A stretch of DNA of 64,000 bases, taken from positions 558,001 through 622,000 of the forward strand of contig CP084576.1 in NCBI GenBank assembly GCA_020410825.1. Reading direction: 5' to 3'. The notes under the pieces are model-generated. The model had not been told where the DNA came from. It searched no databases and saw only the letters and a program-made list of their open reading frames with translations. Numbering within the stretch: the stretch's first letter is position 1; each line of letters opens with the position of its first letter. The position numbers and the translations under genes were made by a program. Below, one piece after another: positions 46,341 to 54,400 of the stretch. The stretch comes from Candidatus Megaera endosymbiont of Mesostigma viride (GTDB taxonomy: Bacteria; Pseudomonadota; Alphaproteobacteria; Rickettsiales; Rickettsiaceae).

Positions 46341-46389
46341 GAGCATATATATTATAAGACCAAAATACTTAGGATGTAAAGCCCTTGCT

Positions 46390-46587
46390 TTAAAAAATTA
46401 ATAGTCCTTTTATAAATATAAGCTTATCCAAGACTTCCAGATATTTATTAACAAAGTCCCAGTCAGTTAAGTTATTTCTCTTTTTATCTTTAGCTTCAAG
46501 ACATAGGTTATTTAAACTTAAAATGTGGAGATTATTTTTAAATGAAATAATCAGAATCAATTTGTTTCTTTTGCTCCACCATTTTAG
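46390..46587 (-). pseudogene. Possible decayed coding remnant
   Basis: A minus-strand frame is open for 65 codons before a TAA at 46390 but has no start codon. It encodes a coding-like stretch (for example DKKRNNLTDWDFVNKYLEVL). It lies between the DUF2608 genes and the tmRNA gene, in a stretch of about 320 bases that otherwise holds nothing I can support. The identity is unknown. Confidence 0.3.
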
Positions 46588-46658
46588 CGTTCATCAATAG
46601 TCTACAGGAGCATCCGCAATATCCTGGCACATACCCAAACTTATTACAGAAGATTTAA

Positions 46659-47519
46659 TTACTTTCTTTCCTCTTTTACTTCAGGTAAATCCTTTTGTTC
46701 AACAGTTCGCTTTAGCAAAGCTTCGGCTTCTTCATCCTCTAACCATTTTTCTTGATCAAAAAGCATTTGTTGTTGTAAACGAATTACATTTGGATCAGGA
46801 ATATCAACAAATTTCCTTGCCCCTAAATAAAGAATACTATAAAAATTGATTCTAAATCTATAAAAATTGCTTTCTATAGCTTGAAGCTCTGCCTGGGAGT
46901 TACCAAACACTACAATTTTTTTGGGTGAAATATTAGCAACTTTTATAAAATTCAATAAAACATTAGCCTTGGCAGAAGCCCCAGTAAAAATTATGCCATG
47001 ATAAAAAAGTGAAGTATGATCTTCTTTTTTCTCGATTTCTATAATGTCTTTATCATTGATTTTTTCAGTAAAACTTATACCGAGTTCTTTGAGCTCCGAA
47101 AGCCTTTTTGGTTCAATATTTTTTATTTGAATTGGCATAGTACACAAAGCGTAAACCGGTACTTTTCTTTTTTTTAAATTTTCAATAAAATTTTTCCAGC
47201 CTTCCTCCACCATCATCAATTTACGCATTTGATACCATCTGACAATTAAATTCAAATATTGAGGATTTGTTTTAGATAAGCTAAATAGTTCATAAATAAA
47301 AAGACGATAAGGATTATCACCGTAGTAAAACATTTTTGATTTTGGCATTACCAAAACGTCGTCAAGCTCTATAAATACTATAGTATTTTCGTCAATTAGT
47401 TTATCAAGATTTTTAATAGTTATTGAATCCACGGAATAGGTTGGAATAATCTCTCCTTTAGCTGTACCACAAAATGTGAAAACTACCACAATAAACAACA
47501 GCTTAAACTTATTCTTCAT
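46659..47519 (-). CDS. DUF2608 (HAD-like) exported protein
   Basis: A 286-residue protein with a signal peptide (about 1-22, ending AKGEI). The DUF2608 fold is a HAD-like phosphatase module: TIVFIELDDVLVMPKSK near residue 48-64, PVYALCTM in the middle, GIIFTGASAKANVLL, and KKIVVFGNSQAELQAIE near the end. Where HAD enzymes have DxD, this has E-L-D, so the nucleophile aspartate appears replaced by glutamate. It is the second gene of a tandem pair and overlaps its partner by 11 bases. Such proteins are common in Rickettsiales and Legionella; no activity is known. Confidence 0.8.
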   Translation of the reverse strand: MKNKFKLLFIVVVFTFCGTAKGEIIPTYSVDSITIKNLDKLIDENTIVFIELDDVLVMPKSKMFYYGDNPYRLFIYELFSLSKTNPQYLNLIVRWYQMRKLMMVEEGWKNFIENLKKRKVPVYALCTMPIQIKNIEPKRLSELKELGISFTEKINDKDIIEIEKKEDHTSLFYHGIIFTGASAKANVLLNFIKVANISPKKIVVFGNSQAELQAIESNFYRFRINFYSILYLGARKFVDIPDPNVIRLQQQMLFDQEKWLEDEEAEALLKRTVEQKDLPEVKEERK

Positions 47520-48384
47520 AAGGGTTCTCCGATTTTACGTCCACTTGCTTTCTCTTAGTCTGGTTCAGTTTCTTTACAAACTCCTGCCAAAATTGCAAAT
47601 ACTCCTCAGGAGAAATTTCTTTAGTTTCTAGAGGCGGGAGTTTATAAAGAATACCAAAAAATTCATTATCGTTTTTTAGTATTTTCAACTGCTTTTCCAA
47701 AGCTTGCAGAAAAACTTCATTGGAAGAAACCGCTACTACTATATCAGGTAACTTTTCTAATTTTGTTGCCAGAAACGTGCTTAAAACCTGAATTGCCGAG
47801 TTATTTTCACTACTACTATTATAGCTTAACAAACCTTGGTAAAAAGTAGGGTAAGTACCGGCAACTTTTTTCAGCTCTTTATTAAAAATAAAATGTGTAT
47901 TAGCAAAAACTCCTTCGGTTAGGTCTATTTTTTTGTTTTTTAGATAATTATAAGTCCATACATCAATAGCATCTATATTATTAATTCCTCCGGTAACATT
48001 AGAAGTAGTAATAATCAAAAGCGCTTTATTCTTTTGAATATAATCTACTAAATCAGGTAATTCTTTATCTCCGAGTTCGGTTGGATACTGAGTTAATATC
48101 AATGGATTTATATAAAGCCCCTTGGAATTATCAATTTTACTAAAAGCTTTTTTTAGTAGCGGATTAAAATTTTGATCCTGTGGTTGCATAGCAGGATGTG
48201 TAGATCTTAAAATAAAACCTTCAATAGGGAATATGAATAAAATTTTTTGTGGGTTTCTTTTTTCAAATATTTCTCCTACCATATCCTTTATTTCCTTGAT
48301 ACTTTCAGGATTATATATTTCTGCATAAGATGAAAAAGAAGCAAAAACATAAATCAGTATTAAAAACAAAGATATGTTTTTCAT
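47509..48384 (-). CDS. DUF2608-like (HAD-like) exported paralogue, degenerate
   Basis: About 291 residues from the ATG at 48384 (a signal-peptide start, MKNISLFLILIYVFASFSSYA). It aligns in layout with the neighbouring DUF2608 protein: ILFIFPIEGFILRSTHPA at the position of the HAD loop, LLIITTSNVTGGI for motif II and PDIVVAVSSNEVFLQALE near motif III. Both acidic residues of the HAD motif are replaced (P and E), so the protein is probably not a phosphatase. The tandem position suggests an old duplication. Confidence 0.68.
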   Translation of the reverse strand: MKNISLFLILIYVFASFSSYAEIYNPESIKEIKDMVGEIFEKRNPQKILFIFPIEGFILRSTHPAMQPQDQNFNPLLKKAFSKIDNSKGLYINPLILTQYPTELGDKELPDLVDYIQKNKALLIITTSNVTGGINNIDAIDVWTYNYLKNKKIDLTEGVFANTHFIFNKELKKVAGTYPTFYQGLLSYNSSSENNSAIQVLSTFLATKLEKLPDIVVAVSSNEVFLQALEKQLKILKNDNEFFGILYKLPPLETKEISPEEYLQFWQEFVKKLNQTKRKQVDVKSENPYEE

Positions 48385-48537
48385 AAAAATCACAAGGGCT
48401 AAATATTGTTAAAACCCAAGCTTAGCACAATTAATCAAAATTTTAATAAGAATTGCATCTTGGAGCTGAAAAGTTAGTTATTATAGCGTTTGTTGAATCA
48501 CTATTTCAGCATAAAGTTAATATTTATCTATAGAGGA

Positions 48538-49959
48538 TTACCATAAATTTAATAATTTCCACCACATTCCGCCTATTCCCCCCCAAATTAGCAGATATAT
48601 TATGCTTGTTACTAGCCCTATATACCACCAGTCCTTGGTTCTCATGTAACCGGCACCAAAAAATATTGGCGTACTACTTAGCCCAAAATGGGTTAGCCCA
48701 GCAGATAAAGTAGATAGGAAACTCAAAATTAACGTTGCCATTAACCCCGGTACTCCTGCATTAATAAATAAAACTAAAAATGTTGGTAACAACACACTAA
48801 TATGAGCAGTAGTACTTGCAAAAAGATAATGAATGTAAAAGTAAATTAATGATAATATAATTAATGAATTTATCGGCGAACTACTCATAAAAAGAAATTG
48901 CAATTTACCTCCAATCCATGTCATTAGGCCAAATTTAGAGAGAAAATCCGACAACATAACTAATGTTCCAAACCAGATAAAAGTGTGCCACGCTCCCTTA
49001 TCGGCTAAATTATCTTCAAAATTAATTACTTTAGTAACCAGTAAAATAGATAAACCCATTAGCGCTACAGTAGTCGGAGACAAACCAAATTTAGAGCCAT
49101 TAATCCATAATGCTATTAAAATTACAAACACCGCCATCATAATAATTTCCTGTAGGGAAATTTTACCCATAGCATCTAATTTTTCTCTAGCGATTTGCGG
49201 AGCAGAATTCGAATACCTAATTGCAGGGGGATAAAGATAATAGACAACTAACGGCATTACTGCTAAAGAGATAATACCGGGGACAATTGCTGCTAACGCC
49301 CAATCCGTCCAAGATATTGCAATACCAGCGCTCGCTGCAAATTTTATTGCTAGCGGATTAGCTGCCATTGCCGTAACAAATAATGCACTGGTAATAACCG
49401 TAGACTGCGCACAAACACTCATAATAAATCCACCATTTCTAGAAGAAATACCAGGGTGTTCTTCATCGGAAAAAGATTTACAAATTGATTTTGCAATAGG
49501 AAAAATTATACCGCCACCTCTTGCGGAAGCACTAGGAATAAGAGGCGATAGAACAAAATCGGCAATAACCAGGGCATAAGAAATACCAAGGGTACTATGA
49601 CCTATTTTAGATAGGACATAATAGGCAATTCTAGAGCCTAATCCAGTTTTAATAAAACCATGAGAAATGAAAAAGGCAAAAACAATCAGCCAAACTATAC
49701 TATCCCCAAATCCAGACAAACATTCTGCCAATGATAATGTATTTGTAAGAACACAAGCTAAAACACTAAGTAAGGCAATAACTCCCATAGGTAAAGGATT
49801 TAAGATAATACCAACTATAGTAGCAGTAAAAATAATCAGTAAGTGCCAGCCGTTTTCAGGTAAAGCTTCGGAAACCGGCAAGTACCACATTATTGAGGAA
49901 AGACCAAAAATGATGAAAAGGATAAGAGTTTGTTTATGCTTTTTTGCTTTATTTAACAT
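48538..49959 (-). CDS. SLC13/DASS anion:sodium symporter
   Basis: A 473-residue inner-membrane protein with about 11-12 membrane segments and the DASS signatures: AFFISHGFIKTGLGSRIAYY, a hairpin region SPLIPSASARGGGIIFPIAKS and a second half with LFASTTAHISVLLPTF and LTHFGLSSTPIFFGAGYM. Length and motifs match the plastid-type 2-oxoglutarate/malate translocators used for dicarboxylate uptake, which fits an intracellular lifestyle. Exact substrate not determined. It stands alone between the DUF2608 pair and era. Confidence 0.9.
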   Translation of the reverse strand: MLNKAKKHKQTLILFIIFGLSSIMWYLPVSEALPENGWHLLIIFTATIVGIILNPLPMGVIALLSVLACVLTNTLSLAECLSGFGDSIVWLIVFAFFISHGFIKTGLGSRIAYYVLSKIGHSTLGISYALVIADFVLSPLIPSASARGGGIIFPIAKSICKSFSDEEHPGISSRNGGFIMSVCAQSTVITSALFVTAMAANPLAIKFAASAGIAISWTDWALAAIVPGIISLAVMPLVVYYLYPPAIRYSNSAPQIAREKLDAMGKISLQEIIMMAVFVILIALWINGSKFGLSPTTVALMGLSILLVTKVINFEDNLADKGAWHTFIWFGTLVMLSDFLSKFGLMTWIGGKLQFLFMSSSPINSLIILSLIYFYIHYLFASTTAHISVLLPTFLVLFINAGVPGLMATLILSFLSTLSAGLTHFGLSSTPIFFGAGYMRTKDWWYIGLVTSIIYLLIWGGIGGMWWKLLNLW

Positions 49960-50128
49960 ATCATTATGAATAAATTAATTTGGCCATTTTAATAAATCAG
50001 CAATCTATACCACAAACTGAATAAATCAGCTAATATTTTTAATGAGCCTCATCTATTTAGAACAATTCCGATGTTGTATTATTTTCGTTATTAGGAAAAT
50101 CAGGAGTATTCAGGCGATGATTGTTATA

Positions 50129-51025
50129 TCAGGGTTTTAACCCCATAGAACGATAAAGGTCAGGATTCTCTTCCCAGGATTTTCTAACTTTAACAAAAAG
50201 AAATAAATGAATTTTTACACCCAACAATTCTTCAATATTAATCCTTGCTTTAGTACCAATTTCTTTGATTTTTTCCCCTTTCTGCCCAATGATCATATTT
50301 TTATAACTTTCCTTGGAAACTATTATAGTTTGGTTTATTTTCACTGAGCCGTCCGATTTATTTTGCCAGCTTTCGTTCTCAACAGTTAAATTATAAGGTA
50401 ATTCCTGGTGAAGTTTCAGAAATAATTGCTCTCTAGTAATTTCCGATGCCAAAAATCGCATAGATAAATTGGTTATATCATCCTTTTCATATAACCAATT
50501 TGCTTTTTGCGCATTATTTTTTAGAAATTCAATAAAACCATCTATACCGTGACCAGTTAAAGCAGATATATTAAATTTGTGGGAATCCGGACAGTTTTTA
50601 ATCAAATAATTTAAGTTATCTAGGTAGTATTTGGGGTGGAGGTCAATTTTGTTTAATAAAAAAACTACTTTTTTACCCAGCTCTTTAATCCTTAAGATAA
50701 TAGTGTCCATCATTTCATCGATTTTTGCTCCGCTATCTAAAATAAGGACAATTATATCAGCGCTGTTTAAACTAGACCAGGCACATTTGACCATGGCTTT
50801 TTCAAGCCTCTTTTTAGCCTTAAAAATACCAGGAGTATCAAATAGTATCAGTTGCGTGTCTCCAATAGTGACAACCCCGGTAATGATAGACCTGGTTGTC
50901 TGGACTTTTGGAGTAACAATTGAAATTCTTTGACCGATTATCTTATTTAAAAGAGTAGATTTTCCGGCATTTGGTTTACCAATAATGCACACTGAAAGTA
51001 ATTTTTGCTCTTCTGGTTTTAACAT
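50129..51025 (-). CDS. era: GTPase Era
   Basis: A 298-residue ribosome-assembly GTPase. G1 is GKPNAGKS (16-23), G3 is DTPGIF near 64-69, and G4 NKID near 124-127. The C-terminal KH domain has IIVSKESYKNMIIGQKGEKIKEI and VKIHLFLFVKVRKSW. It acts in 16S rRNA 3'-end maturation. It is the last gene of a lepB-rnc-era operon, conserved in many proteobacteria. Confidence 0.98.
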   Translation of the reverse strand: MLKPEEQKLLSVCIIGKPNAGKSTLLNKIIGQRISIVTPKVQTTRSIITGVVTIGDTQLILFDTPGIFKAKKRLEKAMVKCAWSSLNSADIIVLILDSGAKIDEMMDTIILRIKELGKKVVFLLNKIDLHPKYYLDNLNYLIKNCPDSHKFNISALTGHGIDGFIEFLKNNAQKANWLYEKDDITNLSMRFLASEITREQLFLKLHQELPYNLTVENESWQNKSDGSVKINQTIIVSKESYKNMIIGQKGEKIKEIGTKARINIEELLGVKIHLFLFVKVRKSWEENPDLYRSMGLKP

Positions 51026-51099
51026 GTTTTATAAAATTTATTTTTTGGTGCTAAAAATTTCAAATATAACTTTTGCTTATTTTTACAATATTAAAAAAG

Positions 51100-51801
51100 C
51101 TATTTTTCACTATTTAATACTTTATTTAACAGTTTTTTTGCGGCTTCTTTTTCAGCTCTTTTTATAGAATTTCCATTACCGATTTCTTTATAAGCTCCCG
51201 CTGATACTCGAACCGTAAACTGAGGCATATGGGCAAGTCCAGACTTACTTATTGTCTCATAATACGGCATTCCATATTTTTGACTTTGAGACCATTCCTG
51301 CAAAGATGTTTTAGGATCAACCTTATTTAAATCAAAATCATATAAAAATTCCGACCATAATTTTGTAACGATGGTTTTTATATTTTCCATACCACCATCA
51401 AGGTAAACAGCAGCAATCACTGCTTCCATAGTATTTTCAATGTTATTTGGATTTACTCTCCCCCCTGATTCTTCCTCACCTTTAGTCATAATTATAAAAT
51501 TTGCTAAATTAATTTTTTCTGCAACACAGCAAATTGTCTCCTTACTTACTAAATACGATTTTATTTTAGCAATTCCTCCCTCATCAGATTTATTGTAAAT
51601 ATTAAATACCATTTCAGTAATAAGAAAACCTAAGATAGCATCACCAAGTATTTCAAAGCGCTCATAATTTTTACGCCAATCGGATTCATGCTGTTTGAGG
51701 GATGGATGGCTTAAAGCTTCACAAATAAGCTCAGGATTTTTAAATCGGTAATTTATTAACTGCTCCAGTCTTGTAATATCCTCTTTGGAAAATCTGTCCA
51801 T
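51100..51801 (-). CDS. rnc: Ribonuclease III
   Basis: A 233-residue double-stranded RNA endonuclease. The catalytic signature YERFEILGDAILGFL is at about 46-60, with the second metal site in NPNNIENTMEAVIAAVYLDGG. A double-stranded RNA-binding domain occupies about 155-230 (KTSLQEWSQSQKYGMPYY, GNGNSIKRAEKEAAKKLL). It processes rRNA precursors. It lies between lepB and era on the same strand. Confidence 0.98.
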   Translation of the reverse strand: MDRFSKEDITRLEQLINYRFKNPELICEALSHPSLKQHESDWRKNYERFEILGDAILGFLITEMVFNIYNKSDEGGIAKIKSYLVSKETICCVAEKINLANFIIMTKGEEESGGRVNPNNIENTMEAVIAAVYLDGGMENIKTIVTKLWSEFLYDFDLNKVDPKTSLQEWSQSQKYGMPYYETISKSGLAHMPQFTVRVSAGAYKEIGNGNSIKRAEKEAAKKLLNKVLNSEK

Positions 51802-51866
51802 TATTTGCTATTTATACCATTAAGTTACCGGTATGGGTAGGATAACTTTTTTTTCTTAAAGTATTT

Positions 51867-52646
51867 CTATTTATCTATATCGTACAGGCTTTTAAATAAC
51901 CGATCAAACCTAACTGAAGATAACCACGTCCAGAACCTGGCTAATTGATCTAAAATCCCCAGCTTTTCATCCCAAAAAATTTCTTTTGTCGATAAAAAGA
52001 CAAATTGGGCTTTAGCTATTAAATTTTCAAATGGTACAAAACCTAACTGATATCTACTATCCCCGGATTGATCACGATTATCCCCCATAAAGAAAAAATG
52101 ATCTTTTGAAACTATATAAGGCCCAAAATCACTATGTCCAGTTTCAGCTATTCCGTCCAATTCTTTTAGTTTATAAGTATAAAAACTTAAACCATTAGGA
52201 AAAGTTTCTTTATATTTTACATATTCCTGATTTGTTTCATCAAAATACTCTCCTACTTTTACTCTTTCTACAGGAATATCATTTATATAAGTTACGTCTT
52301 TTTTTATTTCTATTTTTTCTCCAGGAAGGCCAATTAAGCGTTTTATATAACGGGTATTCATATCATGAGGCGGACGCATTATTATAATATCCCCTCTCTC
52401 TGGAACAGAAGCAAAAATTCTTCCCTTAAACAAATCTGGGCTAAAAGGAATGGAATATCGGCTAAAACCATAACTATATTTGGTTGAAAAAATATAGTCA
52501 TTCGCTAGAATAGTAGCCTGCATAGAAGGAGTAGGCACAAAAAATAATTCTATAACAAATGTTCTAATTGATAGCGCAAATAAAATAACTAATAATAATG
52601 ACGTTATTTCAGATTTTAGATTTTTTTTCTCTTCAGTTTGGGCCAA
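51867..52646 (-). CDS. lepB: Signal peptidase I
   Basis: A 259-residue inner-membrane protease that removes signal peptides of exported proteins. The N-terminal membrane segment (about 13-35) is followed by the catalytic serine S41 in PTPSMQ and lysine K102 in YIKRLIGLPGE; FMGDNRDQSGDSR is the conserved C-terminal box. Length is typical of the one-anchor form. First gene of the lepB-rnc-era operon, divergent from the amidase gene. Confidence 0.97.
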   Translation of the reverse strand: MAQTEEKKNLKSEITSLLLVILFALSIRTFVIELFFVPTPSMQATILANDYIFSTKYSYGFSRYSIPFSPDLFKGRIFASVPERGDIIIMRPPHDMNTRYIKRLIGLPGEKIEIKKDVTYINDIPVERVKVGEYFDETNQEYVKYKETFPNGLSFYTYKLKELDGIAETGHSDFGPYIVSKDHFFFMGDNRDQSGDSRYQLGFVPFENLIAKAQFVFLSTKEIFWDEKLGILDQLARFWTWLSSVRFDRLFKSLYDIDK

Positions 52647-52714
52647 AATTTATCTCAATTTAGTTAATAACGATGGCTATAATAACGATTTACTGTAATT
52701 AAATCCAGATAATT

Positions 52715-53467
52715 ATGTATATAAATACTGAATTTTCTTCTCCTAATTACCCGCTTAGGACAAGCAAAATAGAATATATAATTTTACACTATACTGAAAT
52801 ACCACTTCAAGACGCCTTAGCAAGACTTACAGATATTAAATCTGAGGTAAGTGTTCATTATCTAATTAAAGAAGATGGGAAGGTTTTGCAGCTAGTTGAT
52901 GATTACAAAATAGCATGGCATGCGGGAAAAAGCAGTTGGAAAAATTTTACCCAGTTAAATCATCATTCCCTAGGAATAGAAATAGATAATTCCGGAATAT
53001 CAGAATTTTCTGCTATTCAAATAGAGTCATGTATAGGGTTATGCCGTTATTTAGTTAATAAACATAATATTAACCCTGCTAGCGTAATTGGACACTCAGA
53101 TATAGCTCCCGAGCGAAAAATTGATCCTGGCATATTTTTTGATTGGCAAATGCTAGCAAAACACGGTCTTGGCTGGTGGCATAATTTAGAATACTCCCAG
53201 GATTTGGCAAATACGATTTTATATAAATTTGGGCAGCAAGGAAAAGAAATTATAAAGTTACAGCAAGACTTGAGAAAATTAGGTTATAAGCTAAATATAT
53301 CAGGTAAAATTGATATCCAGACTAGTAACGTGATCCGAGCTTTTCAGGCTCATTTCTGCCCCAAATTAATTTGGGATAAAGGCGGAGTAGATTTTTATCG
53401 AAATTTAGCTTCAATCTATCATTGGGATAGTTTTTCAGAACAGGCTTTGCAAAAACTATTATCTTAA
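52715..53467 (+). CDS. N-acetylmuramoyl-L-alanine amidase (AmiD-like) with peptidoglycan-binding domain
   Basis: A 250-residue amidase_2 enzyme that cleaves the lactyl-amide bond of peptidoglycan. Zinc ligand segments are visible: YIILHYTEIP, VHYLIKEDG, AWHAGKSSW and VIGHSDIAPERKIDPG. The C-terminal third (about 180-250, IIKLQQDLRKLGYKLNISGKIDIQTSNVIRAFQ) is a peptidoglycan-binding type 1 domain. No clear signal peptide or lipobox, so the enzyme may be cytoplasmic or the true start is different; a role in wall recycling is possible. Confidence 0.92.
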   Translation: MYINTEFSSPNYPLRTSKIEYIILHYTEIPLQDALARLTDIKSEVSVHYLIKEDGKVLQLVDDYKIAWHAGKSSWKNFTQLNHHSLGIEIDNSGISEFSAIQIESCIGLCRYLVNKHNINPASVIGHSDIAPERKIDPGIFFDWQMLAKHGLGWWHNLEYSQDLANTILYKFGQQGKEIIKLQQDLRKLGYKLNISGKIDIQTSNVIRAFQAHFCPKLIWDKGGVDFYRNLASIYHWDSFSEQALQKLLS

Positions 53468-53599
53468 AACAATAATATTAGCAACCTAAATATGCCCCCA
53501 TGCACCAATTATGGCTAAACCCAAAACTGTAATCCCAAATGGGAATAGCACTACCTACCAACAGCTATATGAATTAAGCTTAGGAGTTTATAGGAAAAA

Positions 53600-54217
53600 C
53601 TATTTTTGTATTACCTTAGCATTAACAATTTTTCCTTTAACCTCCGCCAGGTCAAAAAGATGTATTTCGCCGTTCTCTTCAAAAATAGTATCACCAATAA
53701 TAAGGCTTCTACCTTTTAATTCTAAAACTTGTATTGACGATTGATTGGATACAAAATCCAAAAACCCCTTGCCCTTATTTACTTTTTTAAAAAGAATATT
53801 ACCATTAACTACAGTGTTGGTAAAAGTAGTACGCATGGTCGCAATTTTGATGTCATTTAACTTCCCATTGGTTATTTTTATCCCGCCATTAAATACCGCT
53901 TCCCCTATAACCTCAATATTTTTCCCTGTAAATGAACCATTACTTTCAAGATTTTTAGCTTGAAAACCCTCAACATCAAAAGATCCATTAGATTTCACGG
54001 TTTTGCATTGTAAGTTTTTACCATGAATGCTTCCATTAACAATAAGCAAATCTTTGATAATAAGTCCGTTAAATGTAAGATGCCCATTAATTTTTAAAGA
54101 GTCATATTCCCCTCTGGTTAAATGAGAACTACCATCGATCGTTGATACTTCTTTCGCAGTAGCTGGTACATTAAATCCTACCAAAGTCATAAATATTGTA
54201 AATAATATTTGCTTCAT
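53600..54217 (-). CDS. Exported protein with bactofilin-like repeats
   Basis: A 205-residue protein with a signal peptide (about 1-21, ending PATAKEV). The mature part consists of short beta-type repeats (SLKINGHLTFNGLIIKDLL, SIHGKNLQCKTV, SFDVEGFQAKNL, SFTGKNIEVIGEAV, KITNGKLNDIKI), reminiscent of polymer-forming bactofilins or of a right-handed beta helix. Bactofilins lack signal peptides, so this would be an exported relative or a convergent repeat protein. Its neighbours give no hint. Function not known. Confidence 0.55.
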   Translation of the reverse strand: MKQILFTIFMTLVGFNVPATAKEVSTIDGSSHLTRGEYDSLKINGHLTFNGLIIKDLLIVNGSIHGKNLQCKTVKSNGSFDVEGFQAKNLESNGSFTGKNIEVIGEAVFNGGIKITNGKLNDIKIATMRTTFTNTVVNGNILFKKVNKGKGFLDFVSNQSSIQVLELKGRSLIIGDTIFEENGEIHLFDLAEVKGKIVNAKVIQK

Positions 54218-54400
54218 TTCTTGAACTCCTAAATTTTAACTTTTTGATAAAACAATAAGCGAGAACTTTTTGATTATATCAAAAACTTTCCTAAACTCCA
54301 CTATCCTCGAGGTTATCAACTATTAGGCCGCTTCGCAAAAAGCTGATCAAAATCTCTGGGCTTTCAAATAGTTTTAAAGATGAAATAGCTAAACTCCTCT

